From Alphaproteobacteria bacterium (GTDB taxonomy: Bacteria > Pseudomonadota > Alphaproteobacteria > Rickettsiales > JABCZZ01), in the NCBI GenBank assembly GCA_013286285.1, contig JABDGA010000006.1, positions 1-49,473 on the forward strand: a DNA stretch of 49,473 bases. Reading direction: 5' to 3'. Made by a program: the position numbers and the translations under genes. The notes under the pieces were generated by a model. The model made no database searches. It was not told where the DNA came from and worked only from the letters and a program-made list of their open reading frames with translations. This document shows, one piece after another, positions 16,820 through 25,009 of the stretch. The stretch's first letter is position 1, and each line of letters opens with the position of its first letter.

Positions 16820-17778
16820 CAGGCAAGCACCGTCTTCAGCAAGGCATCGTTATCATCAAATATCATTTCAATAGGCACTACATTTACCTCGGGCTTTATA
16901 TCGTCCGGCAGACGGACAAAATCCTTCTCGGTCGTCACCAATATGCAGCCCAGCTCTTTTGCTTTTGTATGCAGGAAGCGCAAATCTTCCGGCGTAAAAT
17001 CGTAATGGTCAGGATACGCGACATGTTTACTGATCATACATCCCAGATGCTGCAGGGTACGATAAAATTTACGCGGATGGGCAATGCCGCAGAATGCAAG
17101 TACCTGTTTGCCTCTTAGAAACTCCGCGATGCTCCTGTATTGCACATGCGCCTGTAAAATTTTTAGGTCCTGTGGCACCTGCCGTAATACGTCATGCGTA
17201 TCCTTGCCTATCATGATCACGGCGCTTGCCCGCTGCAGGGCGTCGGCAAAAGGTTCCCTGAGCGGCCCGGCGGGAATCAGCCTCCCATTGCCTAGGCCGT
17301 AATGCCCGTCTATCACCAGCAGGGAAACATCCTTATGCAGGTAAGGATTCTGGAACCCGTCATCCATGATAATAATTTCCGCTCCCGTCTTTACCGCGGC
17401 CCGCGCGCCGGAAGCCCGATCCTTCGCCACCCAGGTGGGCAATATTTCAGCAAGCAGTAAGGGCTCATCCCCGACATCCCTCGCAGTGTGCCTTGACAGA
17501 TCTACACATGTGACTCCTGTATTCCTGCTCTTATACCCGCGCGAAAGGTAATGCGCGTTTTTACCCAGTTTCTTCAGCATCTCTCCCAACGCGAGCGCTA
17601 CCGGAGTTTTCCCTGCACCGCCGGCAACAAGGTTCCCGATGCATATTATTTTGGCGGGTAATTTTTCAGGCGACGCCCCTGTCTTGCGCGCCTGCGTCAG
17701 CCCATAAAACACGGCTGAGGCCGGCAGCAAAACAGTAGACAATACCCCCTTGCCTTTCCAGAAAATCGGTGCGCGCAT
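16819..17778 (-). CDS. lpxK: Tetraacyldisaccharide 4'-kinase
   Basis: LpxK phosphorylates the lipid A disaccharide at the 4' position. The 319-residue enzyme has the P-loop GGAGKT (53-58) in IGNLVAGGAGKTPVALALG, LSRGYKSRNTG, the DDGFQNPYLHKDVSLLVIDG block (family DDGFQ motif) and GRLIPAGPLREP. It lies between waaA (33-base gap) and the acyltransferase (one-base overlap), so the lipid A genes form one minus-strand operon. Confidence 0.96.
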   Translation of the reverse strand: MRAPIFWKGKGVLSTVLLPASAVFYGLTQARKTGASPEKLPAKIICIGNLVAGGAGKTPVALALGEMLKKLGKNAHYLSRGYKSRNTGVTCVDLSRHTARDVGDEPLLLAEILPTWVAKDRASGARAAVKTGAEIIIMDDGFQNPYLHKDVSLLVIDGHYGLGNGRLIPAGPLREPFADALQRASAVIMIGKDTHDVLRQVPQDLKILQAHVQYRSIAEFLRGKQVLAFCGIAHPRKFYRTLQHLGCMISKHVAYPDHYDFTPEDLRFLHTKAKELGCILVTTEKDFVRLPDDIKPEVNVVPIEMIFDDNDALLKTVLA

Positions 17779-17811
17779 AGTTTCTCAAACGTTATCTGAA
17801 CTGAGATTATC

Positions 17812-19065
17812 TTAACTAAGATAAGGCCGCAACTCATTCATGATACGTTCAATCATCCCGCTACCGGATTGGACATGGCGCATGGCGGCATCGCCTAATT
17901 TAAGGTGCATTTCCTTATTCCCTAATAATTGCTTCAGGACATCCCTTAATTCTTCCCGCGTGTGTATACCTATAACCGCTTTGTCCTGCTCCATGCGGGA
18001 CACCATATCCCTGAAATTATGGGCATGCTGTCCCATAATGATTGCACATCCCGTCCGCGCCGCTTCCAGCGGGTTTTGCCCGCCATGCGGCACCAGCGTC
18101 CCGCCGATGAACGCAATCGGGGCAAGGCGGTAAAACATCCCTAGCTCGCCCATGGTATCGCCAAGATAAATATCGGTTTCCGGGGTTATGGATTCCTTTT
18201 TTGAACGCTGTACAAGATGAAAGCCACGCAACTGCTCTGCGATTTCGCCACCGCGTTTTGCATGGCGCGGTACAATCAACGTCAGCAGGTCGGGAAAGAT
18301 CTGCTTCAGTGCGGCATGCACCTCGCCGATTATGGTTTCCTCGCCCAGATGCGTACTGGCGGCAATCCATAGAGGGCGCGCACCGATAGCCGCCCGCAGC
18401 CGCACCAGCTCCTCTTCATTATACGGCAAGGGCGCGGCATCGTATTTCAGATTGCCGGTGGCGGTAATGGCCGGAATACCCAATTCCAAAAGCCGGCTGC
18501 CATCCTCGACACTTTGGGCAAAACAGAGAGAGAAACAGGAAAGCAACTGACGAATAAGCGGTCGGGCAAATCGCCAGGAGCGGAAAGATCGCTCCGACAT
18601 GCGGGCGTTGATAATTCCCATCACCGCGCCGCGCTTGCGGGTTTCCATCAGGATATTCGGCCAGAGCTCGGAATCCACCCACAACGCGATGTCAGGCTGC
18701 CAATGATACAGGAAAGCCGCTACTGCATCCGGTGAATCCACCGGTGCAAACTGATGCAGCGCACGCGCAGGCAATCGCTCGCCCATCATTTTTGCCGAAG
18801 TGACCGTCACGGTAGTCAGTAGAATATGGATGGACGGGTAGGCTGCAAGCATCGCATGGATAAGCGGTAGCACGGAATTGGATTCCCCGACGCTTGCTGC
18901 ATGTATCCATACCAGCCTGCCCGGAGGACGCACAATGGATGTGATGCCTGTCCTCTCCCCCACCCGCGCGGCATCTTCTTTGCCACGCCTGAGCCTGCGC
19001 TGCAGGAGAGCCGGTATAAGCGGCTCAGCAATATAGGTTATTGTTTTATATACCGCGTACATCAT
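17812..19065 (-). CDS. waaA: 3-deoxy-D-manno-octulosonic acid (Kdo) transferase
   Basis: WaaA (KdtA) adds Kdo to lipid IVA, completing the inner core. The 417-residue GT30 enzyme has a membrane-associated N-terminus, the WIHAASVGESNSVLPLI block with the acceptor-site Glu, LLTTVTVTSAKMMGERLP, LWVDSELWPNILMETRKRG, and the C-terminal donor-site region IAFIGGTLVPHGGQNPLEAA. First gene of the waaA-lpxK-lpxL operon. The first two codons are both ATG (19065 or 19062); the choice is uncertain. Confidence 0.96.
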   Translation of the reverse strand: MMYAVYKTITYIAEPLIPALLQRRLRRGKEDAARVGERTGITSIVRPPGRLVWIHAASVGESNSVLPLIHAMLAAYPSIHILLTTVTVTSAKMMGERLPARALHQFAPVDSPDAVAAFLYHWQPDIALWVDSELWPNILMETRKRGAVMGIINARMSERSFRSWRFARPLIRQLLSCFSLCFAQSVEDGSRLLELGIPAITATGNLKYDAAPLPYNEEELVRLRAAIGARPLWIAASTHLGEETIIGEVHAALKQIFPDLLTLIVPRHAKRGGEIAEQLRGFHLVQRSKKESITPETDIYLGDTMGELGMFYRLAPIAFIGGTLVPHGGQNPLEAARTGCAIIMGQHAHNFRDMVSRMEQDKAVIGIHTREELRDVLKQLLGNKEMHLKLGDAAMRHVQSGSGMIERIMNELRPYLS

Positions 19066-19130
19066 TGCAAGAGTTGACCTCCGTTTTGTATGATAGTAGG
19101 CTATTACTGTCTAAATAGGGAGTGATAAAT

Positions 19131-19295
19131 ATGACACTGCGCGGCGTGCTGACCCTTTCAATGTTGCTGGCGTTGCTGGCATCATGTTCGGCGCCGTATT
19201 CGGATCTGAAAAGCCCATGCGTGGGCGCGCAGGGAAGCCCTTGCGAGCGCCGTCCGATTAACGATTGGTGGCTGAATCCGAAAGATGAGGGCTAA
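19131..19295 (+). CDS. Tiny lipoprotein (54 aa)
   Basis: The sequence MTLRGVLTLSMLLALLASC has a clear lipobox (LLAS-C, Cys19), so the mature lipoprotein has only about 36 residues. The mature part contains a Cys pair pattern, SPCVGAQGSPCERRPINDWW, and ends LNPKDEG. GGGAGTG precedes the ATG. It is divergent from waaA and directly upstream of the MotE-like gene, ending 23 bases before that ATG. It reminds me of short rickettsial lipoproteins (DUF2706-like), which I cannot confirm. The conserved-looking SPC..RRP..WW core suggests it is real. Confidence 0.65.
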   Translation: MTLRGVLTLSMLLALLASCSAPYSDLKSPCVGAQGSPCERRPINDWWLNPKDEG

Positions 19296-19318
19296 TACCC
19301 TTGTTTTATCATTTACAT

Positions 19319-20122
19319 ATGCGTTCGATAAGGCTTATTCCGGCGACCATGCTGACCGCATTCCTGCTGCTTGGCCTTAAAATGGGAGAGGCGGTGCGTG
19401 ATGGACGTGAGCTCTTGCTGACTTTTACGGAAGAAGCCCATGCCCAGCAATCTCCAACACCCACTACGACTCCTGCCACTTCCGCTACTCCTGCATCCAC
19501 ACAAGCCGCCCCTACGGCCACGGCTACTCCGGCAGCTGCGGAGACTGCCGCGCAACCGGCACAGTCCGAGGATTCAGCAAAGAAAGAAAAAGAGGGGGAA
19601 CCCAAAGTAAATCCACCTTCCACCGATTTGCCTACGGATGATGCAGATGAAGAGTCCGCCAAGCGTGATTTTTCACAGGTGGAGATTGATCTGTTGCAGA
19701 GCCTTGCGAAGCGACGCCAGGAGCTCGACGACTGGGCAAAGCAGGTACAGCTTAAGGAGAATATGCTGGTAGCGGTGGAAGGCCGTATCGACGAAAAAGC
19801 CAATAACCTAGAGAAAATGAAAAAAGAGGTGGAAGTGCTGCTGGCAAAATACAACGAGCAGGAAGACACCAAAATCCGCAGCCTGGTAAAAATCTACGAA
19901 AGTATGAAACCCAAGGATGCAGCGCGGATCTTTGAAGAACTGGATATGCCGGTGCTGCTGATGGTGGTGGATCGGATGTCAGAACGCAAGGTAGGGGCTG
20001 TCCTTGCCGATATGTCCCCCACCAAGGCCAAAGATGTCACGGTCCAGCTTGCCGAACAGCGCAAGCTGCAGAAAAACCGCTCTGCCTCTCCGGCGAATGC
20101 GGCACCACCGGCAAGCCGGTAA
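19319..20122 (+). CDS. motE: MotE-like flagellar/motor chaperone (MgtE-N domain)
   Basis: A 267-residue protein with an N-terminal membrane or signal segment (MLTAFLLLGLKMGEAV), a long Ala/Thr/Pro/Gln-rich linker (about 40-115), a coiled coil (about 120-185, DLLQSLAKRRQELDDWAKQV; EGRIDEKANNLEKMKKEVEV) and an MgtE-N-type helical domain with IRSLVKIYESMKPKDAARIF and ELDMPVLLMVVDRMSERKVG...LADMSPTKAKDV. This layout matches MotE, a chaperone for the motility protein MotC in alphaproteobacteria. The ATG at 19319 is preferred over a TTG at 19301. It abuts phhB tail-to-tail without a gap. Confidence 0.75.
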   Translation: MRSIRLIPATMLTAFLLLGLKMGEAVRDGRELLLTFTEEAHAQQSPTPTTTPATSATPASTQAAPTATATPAAAETAAQPAQSEDSAKKEKEGEPKVNPPSTDLPTDDADEESAKRDFSQVEIDLLQSLAKRRQELDDWAKQVQLKENMLVAVEGRIDEKANNLEKMKKEVEVLLAKYNEQEDTKIRSLVKIYESMKPKDAARIFEELDMPVLLMVVDRMSERKVGAVLADMSPTKAKDVTVQLAEQRKLQKNRSASPANAAPPASR

Positions 20123-20452
20123 TTATTGAACCGGCAAATCTATCTTCGCCGCCACGATAAAATCATTCTCATGCAGGCCGCCGGCAGCATGGGTTTGCAG
20201 GCTGATATCCGCATAGCCCCAACCGAGCTTAATATCCGGATGATGGTTTTCCTGCTCCGCAATATCGCCGACCCTATTGACGAACGCGATCGCCTGCACA
20301 AAATTTTTGAATTTATATGATTTTTGCAGCCATTTGCCGTCCCTGCTGATTTCCCAGCCGGAAAGCTGTTTCAGCAATTCCACGGCTTCCTTGGCAGAGA
20401 GCGCTTGCGTGCCTTCACGGCAGGCGATACATCCTTTTTTTAGCAAATTCAT
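20123..20452 (-). CDS. phhB: Pterin-4a-carbinolamine dehydratase
   Basis: A 109-residue member of the PCD/DCoH family, which dehydrates 4a-hydroxytetrahydrobiopterin in the pterin recycling step of phenylalanine hydroxylation. It has GWEISRDGKWLQKSYKFKNF, the His motif AEQENHHPDIKLGWGYADISLQTH, and the short C-terminus. No phenylalanine hydroxylase is adjacent, so its pterin partner enzyme is unknown; a role in molybdopterin or folate handling is also possible. Cys8 and Cys11 near the N-terminus (KKGCIACREG) are typical of many bacterial members. Confidence 0.93.
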   Translation of the reverse strand: MNLLKKGCIACREGTQALSAKEAVELLKQLSGWEISRDGKWLQKSYKFKNFVQAIAFVNRVGDIAEQENHHPDIKLGWGYADISLQTHAAGGLHENDFIVAAKIDLPVQ

Positions 20453-20463
20453 AATAATCCTTT

Positions 20464-21018
20464 CTATTTCTCTTTCGTGGCGTCTTTCAGCTTAAAAAAC
20501 AATCCCATTTCTCTGTCGTTCATCAGTTCAAACGTGCCTTTCACCGTGATGAGTTCATCCGTGTAACCGACCGGTTTTTTCGTCCATACGTCTATAATCT
20601 CGTTAGGTTCGCCGGGCGGACAGAATGGGCAGGTAGGCGTACGTTTCGCCAGCAGAAAATGTTTGAATTTATCCTTGGACTCAAGCGGCATCATAAATCC
20701 ACTGACGGTTACCTCTTTTCCTGAAAGCGCTTTTACTTCCGAAGGAATTTTTGCGCTGTAGAATCCCTGTTTCTTGTCCATGATCACTTTGGTCTTCTGC
20801 AATAATTGCCATACCGGGTGCTTCGACATGGGCAAGGCATCCTGCGCCTTACGTTCATCCAGAGGTTGTAGGCTGAAACCGGAAACCAGAAACCAGAAAG
20901 AAAAAATAGATATAAGTGTGGATACGCGCTGGAGTGTTATACAACGCCACCGTGAAGCAAGGGGGGTAAGCGCCAGCGAAGAGGGAGAATCCCCCTTATA
21001 TATAGACACTGCCTCCAC
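20464..21018 (-). CDS. DUF3299 family exported protein
   Basis: The C-terminal two thirds match DUF3299: VTVSGFMMPLESKDKFKHFL, the Cys pair TCPFCPPGEPNEIIDVWT, and VKGTFELMNDREMGLFFKL. The N-terminus is uncertain. The longest frame starts at a GTG at 21018 overlapping the permease stop. The hydrophobic stretch FSFWFLVSGFSLQ (about residues 39-51), which could serve as a signal peptide or anchor, is encoded by a heptanucleotide repeat (20873-20900). The first ATG after it, in PMSKHPVW, would give a protein without signal. It is last in the thioredoxin-like/ABC ATPase/ABC permease cassette. DUF3299 genes sit beside such ABC cassettes in other Gram-negatives, some zinc-regulated, so a metal or lipoprotein link is possible but unproven. 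Confidence 0.75.
   Translation of the reverse strand: MEAVSIYKGDSPSSLALTPLASRWRCITLQRVSTLISIFSFWFLVSGFSLQPLDERKAQDALPMSKHPVWQLLQKTKVIMDKKQGFYSAKIPSEVKALSGKEVTVSGFMMPLESKDKFKHFLLAKRTPTCPFCPPGEPNEIIDVWTKKPVGYTDELITVKGTFELMNDREMGLFFKLKDATKEK
20873..20900 (-). repeat. Heptanucleotide repeat of GTTTCNG type inside the DUF3299 ORF
   Basis: Four 7-base units on the plus strand: CTGAAAC, CGGAAAC, CAGAAAC, CAGAAAG; on the minus strand these read as GTTTCAG, GTTTCCG, GTTTCTG and CTTTCTG. Same family as the array at 10281-10311 in the opposite orientation. Read in the gene frame it encodes the hydrophobic segment near the N-terminus. Confidence 0.7.
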
Positions 21019-22226
21019 TATCCCCTCGACAGCACCTGCGCAACATTGACCCGGTAAGCCATGAAGGCGGGGATAATCGATGCAAGGCAGCTAAGTGCAA
21101 TCGCTCCAACGCCTGCTAGGATTTCATACGGATTGAAACCCGTGCCGCCGAGCGTAATATGTTTTGTGGTTTCAATCCATAACTCCACTGCATAGGAAAG
21201 CGCCTGCCCTAGAATAACGCCCAGCACCGTGCCCGCGACGCCAAGCATCAAACCTTCGGCTAGTACAAAGGCGAACACCTTGCTGCGCGTTGCACCTAAG
21301 ACCCTCAGGAGTGCAATATCATACCGGCGCTCATTGACCGCGTTAAACAGTGTCATGAAGAACCCTACCGCCGCGATAACGACCAGCGCCCCACCAAACG
21401 CCTGAATCGCATCACCACCTATTCCCAGCATCTTGATAAGCCTGGCCAACTCGGTAGCGGGGCTCGCTGCCTGCATGGCACTGCTCTGGTTGATCATACG
21501 CGGCAATGTTGCCGTAGCCAGCGGCGATCGATAGCTAACCAGCAATGCGGTTATCTCCTTCCCAGGATGTTCCTTTTGTTTCTCCACCTCCGATTTGTCA
21601 TCGGGCTCTGGATGTTCATGCACGCGCCAGACGCTCTCCACCGGAGTCAGCACCAACCGATCCAGCACCGTGCCGGAGGGTGCCAGTATACCCACGATAG
21701 TATACGGAAAATCCTTATGCAGATCATCGCTGCTCACCAGCCCATGCGCCCCCACTATCCTGTCATTGATTTTTAAGCTGCGCTTGGCGGCCACTTCGCT
21801 TCCTGCCACCGCTTCCATCGGCGCGTTAAAAATCCTGCCGCTGGCGAGCGTGCCATTATAAAGCTTTAGGTAATCGGCATTGGTACCCACTATCCGGTAG
21901 CCGCTGAAATTATCGCCCAACGCCACCGGCACCGCGGATTTCACCATCTTATTCCTGGTTATCTTTTCCGCTTCCGTCAGCGAAATGTTGCCATTGGGCG
22001 CATCCATATGGAATATGCTGGAAAGCATAAGCTGGACCGGGCTGCCTTTCGCTCCGACGACAAGATCAATGCCTGCCAGATCATTCTCAAAACGCCGTTC
22101 CACCTGCCCGCTTACGTTGACGAGCGTTACAATGACCGCGATGCCGAGCGCCAGCACCAGTATATTAAAGATGTTGCTTAAGCAATTATGGCGTAGTCCG
22201 GAAAGACTTAAGCTGAGTATATTCAT
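21018..22226 (-). CDS. MacB/FtsX-type ABC transporter permease
   Basis: A 402-residue inner-membrane protein: an N-terminal membrane helix (about 22-42, ILVLALGIAVIVTLVNV), a large periplasmic domain (about 45-280, with GIDLVVGAKGSPVQLMLSSI), and three C-terminal helices with the FtsX motif NERRYDIALLRVLGATRSKVF. Such type VII permeases act with a cytoplasmic ATPase to drive work in the periplasm rather than to import. It overlaps the ATPase by four bases upstream and meets the DUF3299 gene at base 21018. Confidence 0.9.
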   Translation of the reverse strand: MNILSLSLSGLRHNCLSNIFNILVLALGIAVIVTLVNVSGQVERRFENDLAGIDLVVGAKGSPVQLMLSSIFHMDAPNGNISLTEAEKITRNKMVKSAVPVALGDNFSGYRIVGTNADYLKLYNGTLASGRIFNAPMEAVAGSEVAAKRSLKINDRIVGAHGLVSSDDLHKDFPYTIVGILAPSGTVLDRLVLTPVESVWRVHEHPEPDDKSEVEKQKEHPGKEITALLVSYRSPLATATLPRMINQSSAMQAASPATELARLIKMLGIGGDAIQAFGGALVVIAAVGFFMTLFNAVNERRYDIALLRVLGATRSKVFAFVLAEGLMLGVAGTVLGVILGQALSYAVELWIETTKHITLGGTGFNPYEILAGVGAIALSCLASIIPAFMAYRVNVAQVLSRG

Positions 22227-22861
22227 TGTGTATTCTCAAAATGAATGACATTGCTGAAATGCGCCTTGAGACGGCTGTCATGCGTAGCAATCAGCAGGGC
22301 GGCACCGGTCTCTTCCGCCACCTGCTTGATAAGCGTAATCACTGCTTCGCAATTCTTGTCGTCCAGGCTTGAGGTCGGCTCGTCAGCGATAATCAGCTTG
22401 GGACGATGCAATACCGCACGCGCAATTGCGACGCGCTGCGCCTGTCCCTGGCTTAAATGCTGCGGCAGGGAGTTTTTTTTCTCATACATCCCCAGCCGGT
22501 GGAGTATTTCATCCATATATTCCGTATTCGGCGGCATATTGACCGCGAAAGAGGCAAGCAAAAGGTTTTCCATCACCGTGAGGGACGGTACAAGATGCAG
22601 GGTCTGGAAAATGATGCCAAGCTGAACACCCCGGAAGCGATCCATTTCCGCTTCCTTAAGCAGGGTAATGTCGATGCCGTCTATAATAATCCTTCCGCTT
22701 ATCACCGGCATAAGCCCGGCGATTACATACAGGAGCGTGGTCTTGCCGCCGCCGGATGCGCCGGTAATCAGGCACTGTCCCCTTTCAGGCAGCAGCAGGC
22801 TATCGACATAAATAACCGGCTTGCCTTCATATCCCATGGTTACATGTTCGATTCTCAGCAT
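22223..22861 (-). CDS. ABC transporter ATP-binding protein (MacB/LolD type)
   Basis: A 212-residue ATPase: Walker A GASGGGKTT, Q loop region IIFQTLHLVPSLTVMENLL, signature LSQGQAQRVAIARAV, Walker B LIIADEPTSSLDD and H loop ATHDSRLK. A longer frame begins at 22918, but the ATG at 22861 overlaps the stop of the thioredoxin-like gene (ATGCTGA) and gives the standard start MLRIEHVTMGYEGK. Pairs with the permease at 21018-22226. LolD-like function cannot be excluded, but the neighbours do not include LolE. Confidence 0.9.
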   Translation of the reverse strand: MLRIEHVTMGYEGKPVIYVDSLLLPERGQCLITGASGGGKTTLLYVIAGLMPVISGRIIIDGIDITLLKEAEMDRFRGVQLGIIFQTLHLVPSLTVMENLLLASFAVNMPPNTEYMDEILHRLGMYEKKNSLPQHLSQGQAQRVAIARAVLHRPKLIIADEPTSSLDDKNCEAVITLIKQVAEETGAALLIATHDSRLKAHFSNVIHFENTQ

Positions 22862-23283
22862 GTCGCCACCCACCTGCCTACCCTCTCCGTTCCCAGCGGT
22901 CCCTGATGCTTTCCGCATATGCGCCGGTTTTTATCTAGAAATACGCTGAGCGGTAAAACAAATTTCCCATTCCCCGCATGTTGCAGTACTTCCTGCTCCT
23001 GCGCACCAGCCACAGCACTACGGACGTTCCCCGGCAGCATACCAGGAATATATTGCTCTGCGCGCACGCCATCAAGTGAAATAACCTCTATTGCCAGATC
23101 GGTATGTCCTGCGGCAATCTCCGGGATTATTTTCATCTCTTGCCGGCATGGCGGACAATCGGAGCGGAAAAACATCATCAGCGTTTCAGGGGATTTTTTA
23201 CCATCCACCGCCAGTACAGGCAAAGAAATAAACGCTGCCAGTATAAGGAATCCATATTTTTCTAGTACCACACGCCGTTCCAT
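22855..23283 (-). CDS. Thioredoxin-like periplasmic protein with CPPC motif
   Basis: A 142-residue protein with an N-terminal hydrophobic signal (GFLILAAFISLPVLAV) and a thioredoxin-fold active site FFRSDCPPCRQEM, with Cys43 and Cys46. It has a Pro-containing strand late in the chain (LPLSVFLDKNRR), as in TlpA/DsbE-type reductases, though this protein is short. It overlaps the ABC ATPase start by seven bases, so it is the first gene of the four-gene cassette. It likely reduces or holds a cysteine in a periplasmic partner such as DUF3299, which has its own Cys pair; this link is inference. Confidence 0.8.
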   Translation of the reverse strand: MERRVVLEKYGFLILAAFISLPVLAVDGKKSPETLMMFFRSDCPPCRQEMKIIPEIAAGHTDLAIEVISLDGVRAEQYIPGMLPGNVRSAVAGAQEQEVLQHAGNGKFVLPLSVFLDKNRRICGKHQGPLGTERVGRWVATC

Positions 23284-23320
23284 TTCTCATGAATGGCACA
23301 CGGCACCACAGATGTCTATT

Positions 23321-24241
23321 TTAAGTTATGGATACGGACGGGACAGATGTCAGCCGTTCACGCGCAGTGGCTGCCGCCCACTCTTTATTCGGCCGCTCTG
23401 GTGACTTGGGAGCATTGGCACTCGGTCTTTCATCTGAGTGCTCCTTGTGGCCAAATACCTGGGCAGCAGCCTTTGTTGCTTGTACTTCATTTCTCTGGAA
23501 AAAAGTGGGTTTTATCGCGCGGGCACTGATCAGTATAGAGTTACTAAAAATCAATCCGAATATTTTCCCTCGAAAGAGTTCGCCAATCGAAGCATCGTGA
23601 GCATGATGCCCTCTCGCTTTTTCCCAATTTCGGACAAAGAACTGCGTGAATACGTTGATAATTGTGGAGAAAAAGTTCCAGGTAAATATATGTCCAAAAT
23701 GGCTGGCTTCATACTCATATAATTCCTTTCTTTTCGCTTCCGCTTCAGGACCGTTCGGATCGAACCCATGCTTTTCCGCCCAAAGCTTCGCGTCCCGTCT
23801 GGCGCCTTTTTCAAAAAAAACCCCAAATATCGGCTCTATGACTTTCCGCATTCCTTTCATCAGCCAAGGGCAAAAATGGGCGACAGTAGCAGTCAAGGGC
23901 ACTGCAGCTAAATCACCTATGATCTCGCCGCCGAACCAATGTCCAGATTCTCTTAGAAAGCTTGAAAAAGTGAGCTTATGTTCATGATCGTGCTCATGCG
24001 CTTCGGTTGTTTTTCCAACCATTCCTGTTACCCACCGCAACCATTTCCATCGGTCTGCCTGCAGCTTTGGGTTATGCTCTACCTCATGCACTCCCGTCCC
24101 CACAATGGGTTGGATTAGAGAATCGGTAAAAAGACAGGATGCGGCATGATATCCCGTATACTCCATGTCCTGCAAAAACGAGCGCTTGTTTTCAGTGCTC
24201 GCAGACGCATCCGGCTTCAGATTATTCTCCTGCTCCGCCAT
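23321..24241 (-). CDS. Orphan His-rich membrane protein (306 aa)
   Basis: Unrecognised. Hydrophobic or amphipathic stretches occur at about 110-130 (IIGDLAAVPLTATVAHFCPW), 190-208 (IFTWNFFSTIINVFTQFF) and 236-254 (IFGLIFSNSILISARA), so it is probably a membrane protein with polar tails. Histidine clusters stand out: EAHEHDHEHKL (about 82-92), GHHAHDASI (about 220) and FGHKEHSDE (about 273). These could bind Zn, Ni or Cu, but no transporter family is recognisable. It lies just upstream of the thioredoxin-like gene (37-base gap) and may be transcribed with it. The C-terminus is Ala/Pro/Ser-rich. Confidence 0.6.
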   Translation of the reverse strand: MAEQENNLKPDASASTENKRSFLQDMEYTGYHAASCLFTDSLIQPIVGTGVHEVEHNPKLQADRWKWLRWVTGMVGKTTEAHEHDHEHKLTFSSFLRESGHWFGGEIIGDLAAVPLTATVAHFCPWLMKGMRKVIEPIFGVFFEKGARRDAKLWAEKHGFDPNGPEAEAKRKELYEYEASHFGHIFTWNFFSTIINVFTQFFVRNWEKARGHHAHDASIGELFRGKIFGLIFSNSILISARAIKPTFFQRNEVQATKAAAQVFGHKEHSDERPSANAPKSPERPNKEWAAATARERLTSVPSVSIT

Positions 24242-24364
24242 CGGATTACTCTGTACATGGTTACACTTGTAACTATCCTGATTTTAGCTGTTTTCCAGCA
24301 CCAGGTAAAGCAATACCGTACTATGTAACAAAAGTGTAATAAATGAGATTCCATATCGGGCGAA

Positions 24365-25009
24365 TTAGTTATCTTCCTCCACTGACGAAGAGGATTCCGG
24401 AGCGGCATTCTGATCCTCCGCCGGGGCAGGCTGCGCCCCCTGCGGTTGAGCAGGCATCGGCGGAATAAAAGCAAATGTTTCAGATTTTCCTGGATCTTTC
24501 CCCTTCGTCTGCAATTCCAGGAAACAGGCTGTATCCCCCGCCTCAATGCACGCCCCCCAGTCTGCCGGGATTTTTACAGTGGATAGTGGCGTTACAAGGG
24601 GTGTCTCCGTAACACTATTCCTGGCCACGGCATGATCGTAAAATGTCGAATACCAGTAGCCATAAATACTCCCTATGCCGACAAGGCAGATCCCTATAAT
24701 CCAAAGTGTCGGGGCGGTGCTGTGCAACGCTGCGTCCGGCACAAAAAATTCCTGCCGCTTGCCTCCAAGTAATTTCTCATATTCTTCCAATACTTCGTTG
24801 GAATCCAGTTGCAGAAATCCGGAATAATTTTTGATATAGCCGCGTATATAGGCTTTCCCCGGCAGGTTATCAAGCTTGCCGTTTTCTAGATCCAGGAGAT
24901 ATCTTGGCCGCATATTGAGCATGGCGGCAGCCTGCTCTATGCTGATATTGAGGCTTTCGCGGACATCATGCAGATACCGCCCCAGATCCACATAATCTAC
25001 TGCCCTCAT
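24365..25009 (-). CDS. RodZ-type helix-turn-helix membrane protein
   Basis: A 214-residue protein with an N-terminal HTH_25-type domain (about 8-75): LGRYLHDVRESLNISIEQAAAML..., PRYLLDLENGKLDNLPGKAYIRGYIKNY, exactly the RodZ cytoplasmic layout. One membrane helix follows (about 102-122, LWIIGICLVGIGSIYGYW), then a Cys-containing periplasmic segment (ACIEAGDTACFLELQ) and an Ala/Pro/Glu-rich acidic tail. It is shorter than typical RodZ and lacks a clear C-terminal DUF4115 domain. RodZ links MreB to the envelope; this variant may serve that role or act as a membrane regulator. It overlaps ptsP by four bases (ATGA). Confidence 0.8.
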   Translation of the reverse strand: MRAVDYVDLGRYLHDVRESLNISIEQAAAMLNMRPRYLLDLENGKLDNLPGKAYIRGYIKNYSGFLQLDSNEVLEEYEKLLGGKRQEFFVPDAALHSTAPTLWIIGICLVGIGSIYGYWYSTFYDHAVARNSVTETPLVTPLSTVKIPADWGACIEAGDTACFLELQTKGKDPGKSETFAFIPPMPAQPQGAQPAPAEDQNAAPESSSSVEEDN

